Shown here: positions 9,947-22,117 of the stretch, piece after piece
Layout of the letters: the number at the start of each line of letters is the position of its first letter
How positions within the stretch are numbered: the stretch's first letter is position 1
Source: Streptomyces sp. NL15-2K
GTDB taxonomy: Bacteria > Actinomycetota > Actinomycetes > Streptomycetales > Streptomycetaceae
NCBI RefSeq assembly: GCF_030551255.1
Contig: NZ_CP130630.1
Span: 8,488,501 to 8,552,500 of the forward strand
Direction of reading: 5' to 3'
Length of the DNA stretch: 64,000 nucleotides
The notes under the pieces: model-generated
What the model saw: only the letters and a program-made list of their open reading frames with translations
What the model was told of the DNA's origin: nothing
Database searches by the model: none
Position numbers and translations under genes: made by a program

Positions 9947-10933
9947 GTGGACATCGACATGAGTGCCCTGAGGGGCTTGGTACGGGAGAAGGAGATCTCC
10001 TTCGACCTGCTGGTCGAGGCGATCGAGGCGGCCCTCCTCATCGCCTACCACCGCACCGAGGGAAGCCGCCGCCACGCGCGCGTGGAGCTCAACCGGGAGA
10101 CCGGACATGTGACCGTGTGGGCGAAGGAGGACCCGGAGGACCTCGAGGAGGGCCAGGAGCCCCGCGAGTTCGACGACACCCCGACCGGTTTCGGCCGGAT
10201 CGCCGCCACCACCGCCAAGCAGGTCATCCTGCAGCGGCTGCGCGACGCCCAGGACGACGCGACGCTCGGTGAGTACGCCGGCCGGGAGGGCGACATCGTC
10301 ACCGGTGTCGTCCAGCAGGGCCGCGACCCGAAGAACGTGCTCGTGGACATCGGCAAGCTGGAGGCCATCCTGCCGGTGCAGGAGCAGGTGCCGGGCGAGA
10401 CGTACGCGCACGGCATGCGCCTGAGGTCGTACGTCGTCCGGGTGGCCAAGGGCGTCCGCGGACCGTCCGTGACCCTGTCCCGTACGCACCCCAATCTGGT
10501 GAAGAAGCTCTTCGCCCTGGAGGTGCCGGAGATCGCCGACGGATCCGTCGAGATCGCCGCCATCGCGCGTGAGGCCGGTCACCGTACCAAGATCGCCGTC
10601 CGCTCCACCCGCTCCGGTCTGAACGCCAAGGGCGCCTGCATCGGCCCCATGGGTGGCCGTGTGCGCAATGTCATGGGCGAGCTGAACGGTGAGAAGATCG
10701 ACATCGTCGACTGGTCGGACGACCCGGCGGAGATGGTGGCGAACGCGCTGTCACCGGCCCGGGTCTCCAAGGTCGAGGTCGTGGACATGGCCGCCCGCTC
10801 GGCGCGCGTGACGGTGCCCGACTACCAACTGTCGCTGGCGATCGGCAAAGAGGGGCAGAATGCCCGGCTCGCGGCCCGGCTCACCGGCTGGCGGATCGAC
10901 ATCCGTCCGGACACGGAACAGCCCGGGGAATAG
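9947..10933 (+). CDS. nusA: Transcription termination/antitermination factor NusA
   Basis: NusA binds RNA polymerase and nascent RNA, affecting pausing, termination and antitermination. At 328 residues it is the short actinobacterial form without the C-terminal acidic repeats of E. coli. The N-terminal RNAP-binding domain is followed by S1 (about residues 110-180, [11 protein letters not shown]) and two KH domains. GxxG-type loops are visible in [16 protein letters not shown] and [18 protein letters not shown]. The start is a GTG 2 nt after the rimP stop, with GAGGAGG upstream. Confidence 0.97.
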   Translation: MDIDMSALRGLVREKEISFDLLVEAIEAALLIAYHRTEGSRRHARVELNRETGHVTVWAKEDPEDLEEGQEPREFDDTPTGFGRIAATTAKQVILQRLRDAQDDATLGEYAGREGDIVTGVVQQGRDPKNVLVDIGKLEAILPVQEQVPGETYAHGMRLRSYVVRVAKGVRGPSVTLSRTHPNLVKKLFALEVPEIADGSVEIAAIAREAGHRTKIAVRSTRSGLNAKGACIGPMGGRVRNVMGELNGEKIDIVDWSDDPAEMVANALSPARVSKVEVVDMAARSARVTVPDYQLSLAIGKEGQNARLAARLTGWRIDIRPDTEQPGE

Positions 10934-11023
10934 ATCCAAGCCGCAGGTCGCTTAGATCACGACAACAGCCGTTCGATTTCTGCCCCAAAGGGGTGAGGTC
11001 GGTACGGGGAGGTAGACTTAACA

Positions 11024-11305
11024 GTGTCTGGCCGGACGCCCGCCCGAGCATGCCCTGAGCGCACCTGTGTGGGGTGCCGGGAGCGAGCGGCCAAGACCGA
11101 TCTGCTGCGCATCGTGGCGATCGAGGGCGCATGCGTCCCCGATCCTCGCGGTACGCTGCCCGGCCGGGGTGCGTACGTACACCCCGCCCTGGTCTGTCTC
11201 GACCAGGCGATACGCCGCCGGGCGTTCACGCGGGCGTTGCGCGCCCCGGGAGCGCTCGACACAAAGGTGTTGCGCCGGCATGTCGAGCAGACAGACAGTT
11301 GCTGA
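11024..11305 (+). CDS. ylxR: YlxR (DUF448) RNA-binding protein
   Basis: A 93-residue protein with the DUF448 hallmark RTCVGCRERAAKTDLLRI and GRGAYVHP. YlxR proteins are basic nucleic-acid-binding proteins encoded between nusA and infB in most bacteria. Work in Bacillus (where it was renamed RnpM) links the family to RNase P regulation. Position and motif make the call secure; the function in this organism is inferred. It begins with a GTG about 90 nt after nusA. Confidence 0.93.
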   Translation: MSGRTPARACPERTCVGCRERAAKTDLLRIVAIEGACVPDPRGTLPGRGAYVHPALVCLDQAIRRRAFTRALRAPGALDTKVLRRHVEQTDSC

Positions 11306-11467
11306 GCAGGCAACACAGTAAGACGCGTCGTGCGGAACCCCGTGCGGCCCTGGTACCTCGCGAGTCGGAAGTAGGTCGAGATTGCGATGAGCACTCGATG
11401 AGTACGCGATGAGTACGCCCATGAAGTAGCGACGGTCCGGCCGCAACCCGGACCTAAAAGGAGCGAA

Positions 11468-14605
<3,138 letters not shown>

Positions 14606-14619
14606 CGCCGACGGTTCGT

Positions 14620-14653
14620 GTTGGCCGACGGGACTTCGGTTCCGTCGGCCAAC
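14620..14653 (+). terminator. Terminator after infB with UUCG tetraloop
   Basis: A 12-bp perfect stem (14620-14631 with 14642-14653) continues through a G-T wobble, A-T and C-G pair to a C(TTCG)G tetraloop. It sits 15 nt after the infB stop and should separate infB from the DUF503 gene. Confidence 0.8.
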
Positions 14654-14797
14654 GCGCCGTTCCAGGGGCAGCGCCCCCGGGCGGGGCGAAAGAATCCCGT
14701 CGAGCCATTCGCCCGTTCGTTGTACGGTTCTTGATGTCCCCGCCGACTGAATGGCGGGGCCATCGATCCCGTACCGGCGGGTGAACCGGTTACACAC

Positions 14798-15091
14798 ATG
14801 TATGTGGGGACGCTGTCCTTCGACCTGCTCCTCGGCGACGTACGGTCGCTGAAGGAGAAGCGGTCCGTCGTCCGCCCGATCGTGGCCGAGCTCCAGCGCA
14901 AGTACGCGGTGAGCGCGGCTGAGGTGGACCACATGGACCTCCATCGCAGGGCCATCATCGGCCTGGCGATGGTCTCCGGCGACGCGGGGCACCTCACCGA
15001 CGTACTGGACCGGTGCGAGCGGCTGGTCGCCGGCCGCCCCGAGGTGGAGCTGCTGTCCGTCAGGCGGCGCTTCCACGGCGAAGACGACTGA
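14798..15091 (+). CDS. DUF503 family protein
   Basis: A 97-residue protein typical of DUF503 (YlxP family). YVGTLSFDLLLGDVRSLKEKRSVVRPI opens the protein, and it ends in VELLSVRRRFHGEDD. It is commonly found next to infB and rbfA across Gram-positive bacteria. Its function is not established; a ferredoxin-like fold and a link to ribosome biogenesis are inferred from family and neighbours. It lies 62 nt before rbfA and probably shares its transcript. Confidence 0.88.
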   Translation: MYVGTLSFDLLLGDVRSLKEKRSVVRPIVAELQRKYAVSAAEVDHMDLHRRAIIGLAMVSGDAGHLTDVLDRCERLVAGRPEVELLSVRRRFHGEDD

Positions 15092-15153
15092 CGGCCGAAG
15101 ACACCAACTGACGCACCTGAGAACGCAGACAGGAAAGAACGGGAGACGGACCA

Positions 15154-15600
15154 GTGGCCGACAACGCGCGGGCGAAAAGGCTGGCGGACCTCATCCGAGA
15201 GGTGGTGGCCCAGAAGCTGCAGCGCGGGATCAAGGACCCGCGGCTCGGCTCGCACGTCACCATCACGGACACCCGGGTCACGGGTGACCTGCGGGAGGCG
15301 ACCGTCTTCTACACGGTGTACGGGGACGACGAGGAGCGGGCGGCCGCGGCCGCCGGTCTGGAGAGCGCCAAGGGCGTGCTCCGCTCCGCGGTCGGCGCGG
15401 CGGCGGGCGTGAAGTTCACGCCGACGCTGACCTTCGTGGCCGACGCGCTGCCCGACACCGCCAAGACCATCGAGGACCTCCTCGACAAGGCACGCCAGTC
15501 CGACGAGAAGGTGCGCGAGGTCTCGGCCGGTGCCAAGTACGCCGGCGAGGCCGACCCCTACCGGAAGCCGGGCGAGGACGAGGACGACACCACCGAATGA
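15154..15600 (+). CDS. rbfA: 30S ribosome-binding factor A
   Basis: RbfA binds the 30S subunit near helix 1 of 16S rRNA during late maturation and cold adaptation. The protein has 148 residues. The KH-like fold is visible from LADLIREVVAQKL through DPRLGSHVTITDTRVTGDL to the ELHKRLFTPELxFV-type segment, here VKFTPTLTFVAD. An acidic tail (GEDEDDTTE) ends it. The stop overlaps the truB start (ATGA). Confidence 0.95.
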   Translation: MADNARAKRLADLIREVVAQKLQRGIKDPRLGSHVTITDTRVTGDLREATVFYTVYGDDEERAAAAAGLESAKGVLRSAVGAAAGVKFTPTLTFVADALPDTAKTIEDLLDKARQSDEKVREVSAGAKYAGEADPYRKPGEDEDDTTE

Positions 15601-16502
15601 CCCAGCAGAACCGGACGCCCGACGGCCTTGTCATCGTCGACAAGCCGTCGGGCTTCACTTCGCACGACGTCGTCGCCAAGATGCGCGGCATCGCCAGGAC
15701 GCGGCGCGTCGGGCACGCCGGCACCCTCGACCCGATGGCCACGGGCGTCCTCGTCCTCGGCGTCGAGAAGGCGACCAAGCTCCTCGGGCACCTCGCGCTG
15801 ACCGAGAAGGAGTACCTGGGCACGATCCGCCTCGGCCAGACCACGGTCACGGACGACGCCGAGGGCGAGATCACCGAGTCGGTGGACGCCTCGAAGGTCA
15901 CCCGCGACGCCGTCGACGCCGGCATCGCCCAGCTGACCGGCGACATCATGCAGGTGCCGTCCAAGGTCAGCGCCATCAAGATCAACGGTGTGCGGTCCTA
16001 CAAGCGGGCGCGCGAGGGCGAGGACTTCGACATCCCCGCCCGGCCCGTGACCGTATCGTCCTTCGCCGTGTACGACGTCCGGGACGCCGTCGCCGAGAAC
16101 GGCACCCCGGTGCTCGACCTGGTCGTGTCGGTGGTCTGCTCGTCCGGCACGTACATCCGGGCCCTCGCCCGCGACCTGGGCGCCGACCTGGGCGTCGGCG
16201 GTCACCTCACGGCCCTGCGCCGGACACGCGTCGGGCCGTACAAGCTGGACGCGGCGAAGACGCTGGACCAGCTCCAGCAGGAGCTGACCGTGATGCCGAT
16301 CGCCGAGGCCGCCGCGGCCGCGTTCCCACGCTGGGACGTGGACGCCAACCGGGCCCGGCTGCTCACGAACGGCGTACGGCTGGAGATGCCCGAGGTGTAC
16401 GCGGGCACCGGTGCCGTGGCCGTCTTCGACCCCGAGGGCCGCTTCCTCGCGCTCGTGGAGGAACACAAGGGCAAGGCGAAGAGCCTGGCCGTCTTCGGCT
16501 GA
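15597..16502 (+). CDS. truB: tRNA pseudouridine(55) synthase
   Basis: TruB makes pseudouridine 55 in the T-loop of tRNAs. The protein has 301 residues. The catalytic Asp is in HAGTLDPMATGVL (Asp45). KxxGxTSxxVV is seen as DKPSGFTSHDVV, and the later motif as CSSGTYIRALARDLG. A C-terminal domain follows the catalytic core. It is translationally coupled to rbfA by an ATGA overlap. Confidence 0.97.
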   Translation: MTQQNRTPDGLVIVDKPSGFTSHDVVAKMRGIARTRRVGHAGTLDPMATGVLVLGVEKATKLLGHLALTEKEYLGTIRLGQTTVTDDAEGEITESVDASKVTRDAVDAGIAQLTGDIMQVPSKVSAIKINGVRSYKRAREGEDFDIPARPVTVSSFAVYDVRDAVAENGTPVLDLVVSVVCSSGTYIRALARDLGADLGVGGHLTALRRTRVGPYKLDAAKTLDQLQQELTVMPIAEAAAAAFPRWDVDANRARLLTNGVRLEMPEVYAGTGAVAVFDPEGRFLALVEEHKGKAKSLAVFG

Positions 16503-16958
16503 CGTCTTGACTGTCGGGACCGCGGGCATCCGCCCGTGGAGCGGCGATCACGGGGTAACTCCACTGCCGCCGCTCCACGGTCCCCCTCGGTTCCCCCACC
16601 CCTAGGGTGTATCCACCCGCCCCCGTCCATTCACCCGTCCGGGCAGGCGCTCGGAGTGAACCAGGGGAGTGGAGAGGGGCGCGTTCGGCCGAGGAGCAGC
16701 GCCCGGAGACCGCCGCCCACGTGGCCGTGTACGTCGACCGGCGCCTCGGAACACACGGCGGCTCCAGCGCCCGCCGGATGATCGAGAACCTGGCCGGCGT
16801 ACGAAACCCCGCGTGAGCAGGCGAGATCCACGTGCCTCCGGTCACAGCCCTATGCCGATGCGGGCCGCGGGCGCCCGGCATGGCACCCTTAGACCTGCGC
16901 AAGAGGATCTGCGCGAAAGGCAGAGAGACGGACACGGGTTCGACAAGGAGCGGTCACA
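16503..16958. other. 456-bp truB-ribF gap without a convincing gene
   Basis: Short open frames exist on both strands but none has a ribosome-binding site, a recognisable domain or consistent GC3 bias. The last 60 bases hold the ribF leader with AAGGAG at 16945-16950. A TAGGGT hexamer around 16603 could be a -10 element, but no matching -35 was seen. Confidence 0.5.
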
Positions 16959-17912
16959 GTGCAGCGCTGGCGTGGCTTGGAGGACATCCCCCAGGACTGG
17001 GGGCGCAGCGTCGTCACCATCGGCTCCTATGACGGAGTCCACCGCGGACACCAGCTGATCATCCGGCATGCCGTGGAACGCGCCCGGGAGCTGGGCGTTC
17101 CCGCGGTCGTCGTCACCTTCGACCCGCACCCCAGCGAGGTCGTCCGCCCCGGCAGCCACCCCCCGCTGCTCGCCCCGCACCACCGCCGCGCCGAACTGAT
17201 GGCGGAGCTGGGCGTGGACGCGGTCCTCATCCTCCCGTTCACGACGGAGTTCTCACAGCTCTCGCCGGCCGACTTCGTCGTCAAGGTCCTGGTCGACAAG
17301 CTGCACGCCAAGGCGGCGGTCGAGGGCCCCAACTTCCGCTTCGGCCACCGGGCCGCAGGGAACGTGGAGTTCCTGACCGAGCAGGGCAAGATCTACGACT
17401 TCGAGGTCGAGGTCGTCGACCTGTACGTGTCCGGTGACGCGGGCGGCGGCGAGCCCTTCTCCTCGACCCTGACCCGGCGCCTGGTCGCCGAGGGCGACGT
17501 CGAGGGCGCCTCCGAGATCCTGGGCCGCCCGCACCGGGTGGAGGGCGTCGTCGTCCGCGGCGCCCAGCGCGGCCGCGAACTCGGCTTCCCGACGGCGAAT
17601 GTGGAGACTCTCCCGCACACCGCCATCCCCGCCGACGGTGTCTACGCGGGCTGGCTCCACGTGGACGGCGAGGCGATGCCGGCCGCGATCTCCGTCGGCA
17701 CGAACCCGCAGTTCGACGGCACCGAGCGGACGGTGGAGGCGTACGCCATCGACCGCGTGGGCCTGGACCTGTACGGCCTGCATGTCGCCGTCGACTTCCT
17801 GGCCTTCGTCCGCGGGCAGGCGAGGTTCGACACGCTCGAGGCGTTCTTGGAGCAGATGGCCGAGGACGTGAAGCGGTGCAAGGAGCTGGTGGCGACGGCT
17901 GACGCCGAGTAG
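16959..17912 (+). CDS. ribF: Bifunctional riboflavin kinase/FAD synthetase
   Basis: RibF phosphorylates riboflavin to FMN and adenylates FMN to FAD. The protein has 317 residues. The N-terminal nucleotidyltransferase domain has GSYDGVHRGHQ (about residue 25) and the ISSTxxR-type motif as FSSTLTRRLV. The C-terminal flavokinase domain has GRELGFPTANV (PTAN motif) and an acidic YAGWLHVDGE segment. The start is a GTG with AAGGAG 8 nt upstream. A perfect 18-bp hairpin follows. Confidence 0.96.
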   Translation: MQRWRGLEDIPQDWGRSVVTIGSYDGVHRGHQLIIRHAVERARELGVPAVVVTFDPHPSEVVRPGSHPPLLAPHHRRAELMAELGVDAVLILPFTTEFSQLSPADFVVKVLVDKLHAKAAVEGPNFRFGHRAAGNVEFLTEQGKIYDFEVEVVDLYVSGDAGGGEPFSSTLTRRLVAEGDVEGASEILGRPHRVEGVVVRGAQRGRELGFPTANVETLPHTAIPADGVYAGWLHVDGEAMPAAISVGTNPQFDGTERTVEAYAIDRVGLDLYGLHVAVDFLAFVRGQARFDTLEAFLEQMAEDVKRCKELVATADAE

Positions 17913-17939
17913 TAATCGTCAGTCCCGTCCGAAGGACGC

Positions 17940-17980
17940 CGAAGGGCGGCCGGTGCCTCACGGGCACCGGCCGCCCTTCG
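17940..17980 (+). terminator. Bidirectional terminator between ribF and the EspI-like gene
   Basis: A perfect 18-bp stem (17940-17957 with 17963-17980) with loop TCACG lies between convergent genes. It is the strongest hairpin in the window and marks the left border of the ESX locus. Confidence 0.9.
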
Positions 17981-18005
17981 TTCGCGTGCGGCTACTTGCG
18001 TGTGG

Positions 18006-20987
18006 CTACTGCTGCGGGGGAGGGGGCGGAGGCGGGGTCTGCCCGTCGTGCTGGGGGTAGCCGGGGTGGGGCTGGCCCGGCTGCTGGCCCGGCTGTGCGG
18101 GGTAGGGCTGGGGCTGGCCGCCGGACTGGGGGTACGGCTGGCCCTGCTGCCCGTGTTGTCCCGGCTGGCCGTACGGCTGGCCCGGGGGGTACTGCTGACC
18201 CGGCTGGCCGGGGTAGGGCTGGTGGCCCGGGTGGGGCTGCTGCGGGTACGGACCCTGCTGGCCGGGTGCCTGGCCGGGGGCGTACGGCTGGCCCTGCTGG
18301 CCCGGCATCGGAGGTGCGGCGACCGGCGGCGGGTTGCCGTCGCTCGTCCACAGGCCGTGCTTCTGCTGATGCCGTGCGAAGTCCTCGGCGACCATCGCCG
18401 CGAGGTTGAAGTACGCCTCCCGCACCTTCGGCCGCATCATGTCGAGGTTGACCTCGGCACCGGCGGCGAGATGCTCGTCGAAGGGGACGACGACCACGCC
18501 CCGGCAACGGGTCTCGAAGTGCGCCACGATGTCCTCGACCTTGATCATCTTGCCGGTCTCGCGGACACCCGAGATGACGGTGATGGACCGCGAGACGAGG
18601 TCGGCGTACCCGTGCGCGGACAGCCAGTCCAGCGTCGTACTGGCGCTGCTCGCGCCGTCCACGGACGGCGTCGAGATGATGATGAGCTGGTCGGCGAGGT
18701 CGAGGACACCGCGCATGGCGCTGTAGAGCAGACCGGTACCGGAGTCGGTGAGGATGATCGGGTACTGGTTGCCGAGTACGTCGATGGCGCTCCGGTAGTC
18801 CTCGTCGTTGAAGGTCGTGGACACGGCCGGGTCGACGTCGTTGGCGATGATCTCCAGGCCGGACGGAGCCTGGGAGGTGAACCGCCGGATGTCCATGTAC
18901 GAGTTGAGGTACGGGATCGCCTGGACGAGGTCACGGATGGTGGCCCCGGTCTCGCGCCGCACGCGGCGGCCGAGCGTACCGGCGTCCGGGTTGGCGTCGA
19001 TGGCGAGGATCTTGTCCTGCCGCTCGGTGGCGAGCGTGGAGCCGAGGGCCGTGGTCGTGGTCGTCTTGCCGACGCCGCCCTTCAGGCTGATGACGGCGAT
19101 GCGGTAGCAGGACAGCACGGGGGTGCGGATGAGCTCCAGCTTCCGCTGCCGCTCGGCTTCTTCCTTCTTCCCGCCCAGCTTGAACCGGCCGCCGCCGGGC
19201 GTCGGGCGGCTGCTCTTCGCCTTCTGCTTCTTGTTGTTGAGCAGCCGGTCGGAGGACAGCTCGACGGCCGCGGTGTACCCGAGGGGCGCCGCACCCGGGT
19301 TGCTCGGCCGCTGATCGTGCTGCATGGCCTGGGGCCAGGCGCCACCGGTCCGGGGGTCCACCGGCGGTTGGCCGTGCGGCGGCTGACCGTGCGGAGGCGG
19401 GCCCTGCGGGGACGGACCCTGCTGGGACGGACCCTGCTGGGGCTGCTGGGCGTCGGGCTGCTGCGGAGCGCCGGGGCGCTGCTGCGCCGGGTTGGCCGGC
19501 TGGCCGGGGTGTGCGGAGGGCTGCGGGAAGCCGTATCCGCCCTGGGCGTTGGGTGCGGGGGGCTGTGGGAAGCCGTATCCGCCCTGGGCGTTGGGTGCCG
19601 GGGGCTGGGGGAAGCCGTATCCGCCCTGCGCGGTGGGCGGCTGCTGAGGCGGAGTGCCGGGGTGCGGGAAGCCGTAGCCGGGCTGCGGAGGGGCCGGAGG
19701 GGTCTCCGGGGCCGGCGGCGTCGGCTGGGCAGGCGCGGCGGGCTGGTTCCACGCGTTCGGCGCGGGCTGCGGGGCCTGGGGCTGGAAGGGCGGCTGCGGT
19801 GCCGACGTGGGCGGCTGGTCCTGCGCGGGCGCGCCGGATTCCGGCTGCGGCTGTGGCTGCGGCTGTGCGGGCCACTGGGCAGCCGGTGCCGGGGCGGCCG
19901 GCTGGTACGACGGCGGCAGCGGCGGCACGTCGCCCTCCGGCACCGGCGGGGGAGTCCAGGAGGAGAAGCCGGACTGGGGGGCGGGGGCCGCATCCGTCGA
20001 CTCGTCCACGGCGCCACCGGCGTCCTGTGCGGAGGCGTCCTCTGTCTCGCCGTCTGCCGAAGACTCCGCCTCCTCCTCCGTGTCCTCGGCCGTTGTGGAC
20101 GGAGCGTCGTCGCCACTGTCCACGTCGGCGGACGAGGAGTCGCCGGCGACGTCGGTGGAGGCGTCCGTGCCGGCATCCGTACGACCACTGGCACCAGCAC
20201 CGGCATCTGCACCGGGCGAGTCCGCCGCCGTACCGCCGGCATCGCTGTCACCGTCACCGGTCGGCGGCGAAGCCTTCTCCGTGGAACCGGCGGCCGCGCT
20301 CTCGCTCCCGCCGACGGACGTCTGCCCGGCGCCGGCGCCGGCCGCCGCCTCGGACGCGGCGGCGAGCTCCGCGATCTCCCGCTTCAGGGAGGCAGCGGAG
20401 AAGCGCATGGTGTCGCCGCTCTCCAGGTCGCCGTTTCCGGACTCACCCTCGCCGGAAGCGGGGTGGGCAGGAGCGGCAGGAGGAGCAGGCGGCGCAACGG
20501 GGGCCTCAGGAGCCGTCGGAGCGGCGGCCTGAGCCCACGGCCCCTGCGGCTGAGCCGGTGGCTGAGGGTGAGCGGGAGCCTGGGGCGGGACGGGTGCGTA
20601 CGGCTGCTGCAACTCGAAGCCGCTCCTGGCGGGCGGGCTGGGCACGCCCATCGGCTCCCCCGTCGGAGGAGTGGCCGGAGCCGGAGCCGGAGTGGGAGCC
20701 GCTGCCGGAAACGCGGAGTCCGGCGGAGGCGAAGCAGCCGACGGCGTCCCCGGGGCTCCCGAGGCACCGGCCGTACCGGTTTCCTGATCGGACTGCCCGG
20801 ACTGCCCGGACTGCCCGGACTGCCCGGACTGCCCCGACCCCCCACCACCCGCGTTCTGCGTGTACCAGGCAGGCGGCGCGTAGTCGATGGTGAACTCGCC
20901 CGTCATCTCGATGGCGGACTCCGCGTCGGGCTGGTCATCGTCGGGTGTGGCCCAGCCCCCGCGGATCCCGTCCCGATCGCTGCTCAC
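18006..20987 (-). CDS. EspI/SCO5717-like protein: Pro/Gln-rich region plus ParA/MinD-type ATPase
   Basis: A 993-residue protein. Residues 1 to about 600 are low-complexity Pro/Ala/Gln/Gly/Asp-rich sequence, with SGQ repeats near residue 50 and three copies of [14 protein letters not shown] around residues 455-480. A SIMIBI ATPase domain follows (about 625-900): deviant Walker A in [17 protein letters not shown], then [15 protein letters not shown] and LTDSGTGL. A Gln/Pro/Gly-rich tail of about 90 residues closes the protein. This layout matches mycobacterial EspI, an ESX-1-associated protein, and its Streptomyces relatives. A role in regulating or localising the ESX machine is inferred. The GTG start has AGGAGGAACT directly upstream. 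It is probably in one operon with eccE. Confidence 0.85.
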   Translation of the reverse strand: MSSDRDGIRGGWATPDDDQPDAESAIEMTGEFTIDYAPPAWYTQNAGGGGSGQSGQSGQSGQSGQSDQETGTAGASGAPGTPSAASPPPDSAFPAAAPTPAPAPATPPTGEPMGVPSPPARSGFELQQPYAPVPPQAPAHPQPPAQPQGPWAQAAAPTAPEAPVAPPAPPAAPAHPASGEGESGNGDLESGDTMRFSAASLKREIAELAAASEAAAGAGAGQTSVGGSESAAAGSTEKASPPTGDGDSDAGGTAADSPGADAGAGASGRTDAGTDASTDVAGDSSSADVDSGDDAPSTTAEDTEEEAESSADGETEDASAQDAGGAVDESTDAAPAPQSGFSSWTPPPVPEGDVPPLPPSYQPAAPAPAAQWPAQPQPQPQPESGAPAQDQPPTSAPQPPFQPQAPQPAPNAWNQPAAPAQPTPPAPETPPAPPQPGYGFPHPGTPPQQPPTAQGGYGFPQPPAPNAQGGYGFPQPPAPNAQGGYGFPQPSAHPGQPANPAQQRPGAPQQPDAQQPQQGPSQQGPSPQGPPPHGQPPHGQPPVDPRTGGAWPQAMQHDQRPSNPGAAPLGYTAAVELSSDRLLNNKKQKAKSSRPTPGGGRFKLGGKKEEAERQRKLELIRTPVLSCYRIAVISLKGGVGKTTTTTALGSTLATERQDKILAIDANPDAGTLGRRVRRETGATIRDLVQAIPYLNSYMDIRRFTSQAPSGLEIIANDVDPAVSTTFNDEDYRSAIDVLGNQYPIILTDSGTGLLYSAMRGVLDLADQLIIISTPSVDGASSASTTLDWLSAHGYADLVSRSITVISGVRETGKMIKVEDIVAHFETRCRGVVVVPFDEHLAAGAEVNLDMMRPKVREAYFNLAAMVAEDFARHQQKHGLWTSDGNPPPVAAPPMPGQQGQPYAPGQAPGQQGPYPQQPHPGHQPYPGQPGQQYPPGQPYGQPGQHGQQGQPYPQSGGQPQPYPAQPGQQPGQPHPGYPQHDGQTPPPPPPPQQ

Positions 20988-21331
20988 AGTTCCTCCTGGT
21001 GTGGTCGAGCACCCTCATGCCGTGCCGGGGCGACCATTTCTTGTCGGCCTTGGTCGTTCGAGGTCGTCCGGTCCGCCGGCTCCCCCTGGGGCACCGACGC
21101 CCGGTCCACGGGTTCTGGCATCGCGCCCTCTCCCAGCCTAATCACCACGTGCCCCACCCTGGCAGGCCCATCCACTCCATCACGACCCGCGCACTGCTTC
21201 ACAACGGGCCCGCGAGTGTCGTACACGTCACCACTTCCGATGAACAAACCGCCCGATAACGGGTGTACGGTCGCAAGACAAAGCGGAAGATTCGCCCCCG
21301 AATGCTCAATTCGCGTCAGGCGGCAGCCGAT
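20988..21331. other. 344-bp gap between EspI-like gene and its upstream neighbour
   Basis: The gap contains the ribosome-binding site of the EspI-like gene at its left edge. A minus-strand open frame (21247-20984, 87 codons) overlaps that gene's GTG by 4 nt, but it has no Shine-Dalgarno and no recognisable domain. It is left uncalled. No hairpin or promoter stands out. Confidence 0.4.
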
Positions 21332-22117
21332 TCAGTCCATCCTGCGCGGCGTACCCAACAATCCGATCTCGGCGTCGGTGGGTTGTGTGAGCACATACTG
21401 CCGGTCGCGATCGCTACACCAGAGAGTGAGGCCGTCGGAGAGGCCGGGCAGGGCCTCCACCTCGGCCCGCGGCAGCGCCATCGTGCGGCCCAGCTCCGTC
21501 GCCTCGTCCGGCGAGATTCTCTGCACCCCGACGAGCCGCGCCTGCCGCAGGAGCCGCGGAGCCACGGGGCTGAGGTACGGCAGTAGGGTCAGCACCGACT
21601 GCCAGGGCCCGGAGACGACCCGACCGCGCGGCGGCCGCATACCGCAGTCCCGCACCACCAGCACGGGCGTACCGGCCGAGGTGCCCTGCGGCGGGACCCG
21701 CCCGACGTCATACACGGCCAGCCCGTTCTGCCCGCCCCCCATGGCATGCACCATCTGCATCCAGGCCTGCGGCCGCCCCGTCTCCACGGCCACCCGCGCT
21801 CCCGTGGCCGCCGCTCTGAGCGCGATGACCTGCACGGTCCACAGCCCGCCGATGAGGACGACGTCGTACGGAGTCGGCCGGTTGATCCCCAACACCGCGG
21901 GCCGCCCATCCGCGTCCACTCCGATGACGACGCCGTCGTCGCCGATGGGGAGGGCGAGGGCGCCCAGCTGGTCGACGGACACGGAGTGCCGAGCGTGCCG
22001 GGGGCCGATCAGTCCGAGGCCGCTGCGCAGCAGTTCGCGCGCCCGCTCGGGCACAGAGGGCTGTGGCTCACCGCGACCGGTGGCCGCCTGTCCCACGCGC
22101 GTGGTCATCGCCGTCAC
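21332..22117 (-). CDS. ESX-locus protein of unknown function (SCO5718-like)
   Basis: A 261-residue protein without membrane segments. Recognisable stretches are YDVVLIGGLWTVQVIALRAAATGARVAVETGRP, shown here only as the region around residues 84-116, and a GTP-like but non-canonical loop AMGGGQNG. No known catalytic motif was identified. It is encoded between eccE and the EspI-like ATPase on the same strand. Its GTG overlaps the eccE stop and is preceded by GGAGGTG 6 nt upstream, so it is translationally coupled to EccE and probably contributes to the ESX machine or its regulation (inference from context). Confidence 0.7.
   Translation of the reverse strand: MTAMTTRVGQAATGRGEPQPSVPERARELLRSGLGLIGPRHARHSVSVDQLGALALPIGDDGVVIGVDADGRPAVLGINRPTPYDVVLIGGLWTVQVIALRAAATGARVAVETGRPQAWMQMVHAMGGGQNGLAVYDVGRVPPQGTSAGTPVLVVRDCGMRPPRGRVVSGPWQSVLTLLPYLSPVAPRLLRQARLVGVQRISPDEATELGRTMALPRAEVEALPGLSDGLTLWCSDRDRQYVLTQPTDAEIGLLGTPRRMD

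Noticed and set aside
16536..16816. Short open frames between truB and ribF
   Set aside because: No ribosome-binding sites, no domain, and competing frames have equal GC bias.
20984..21247. 87-codon minus-strand frame overlapping the EspI-like start by 4 nt
   Set aside because: The overlap looks operon-like, but there is no Shine-Dalgarno, no domain, and the end of the frame is the ribosome-binding site of the next gene.
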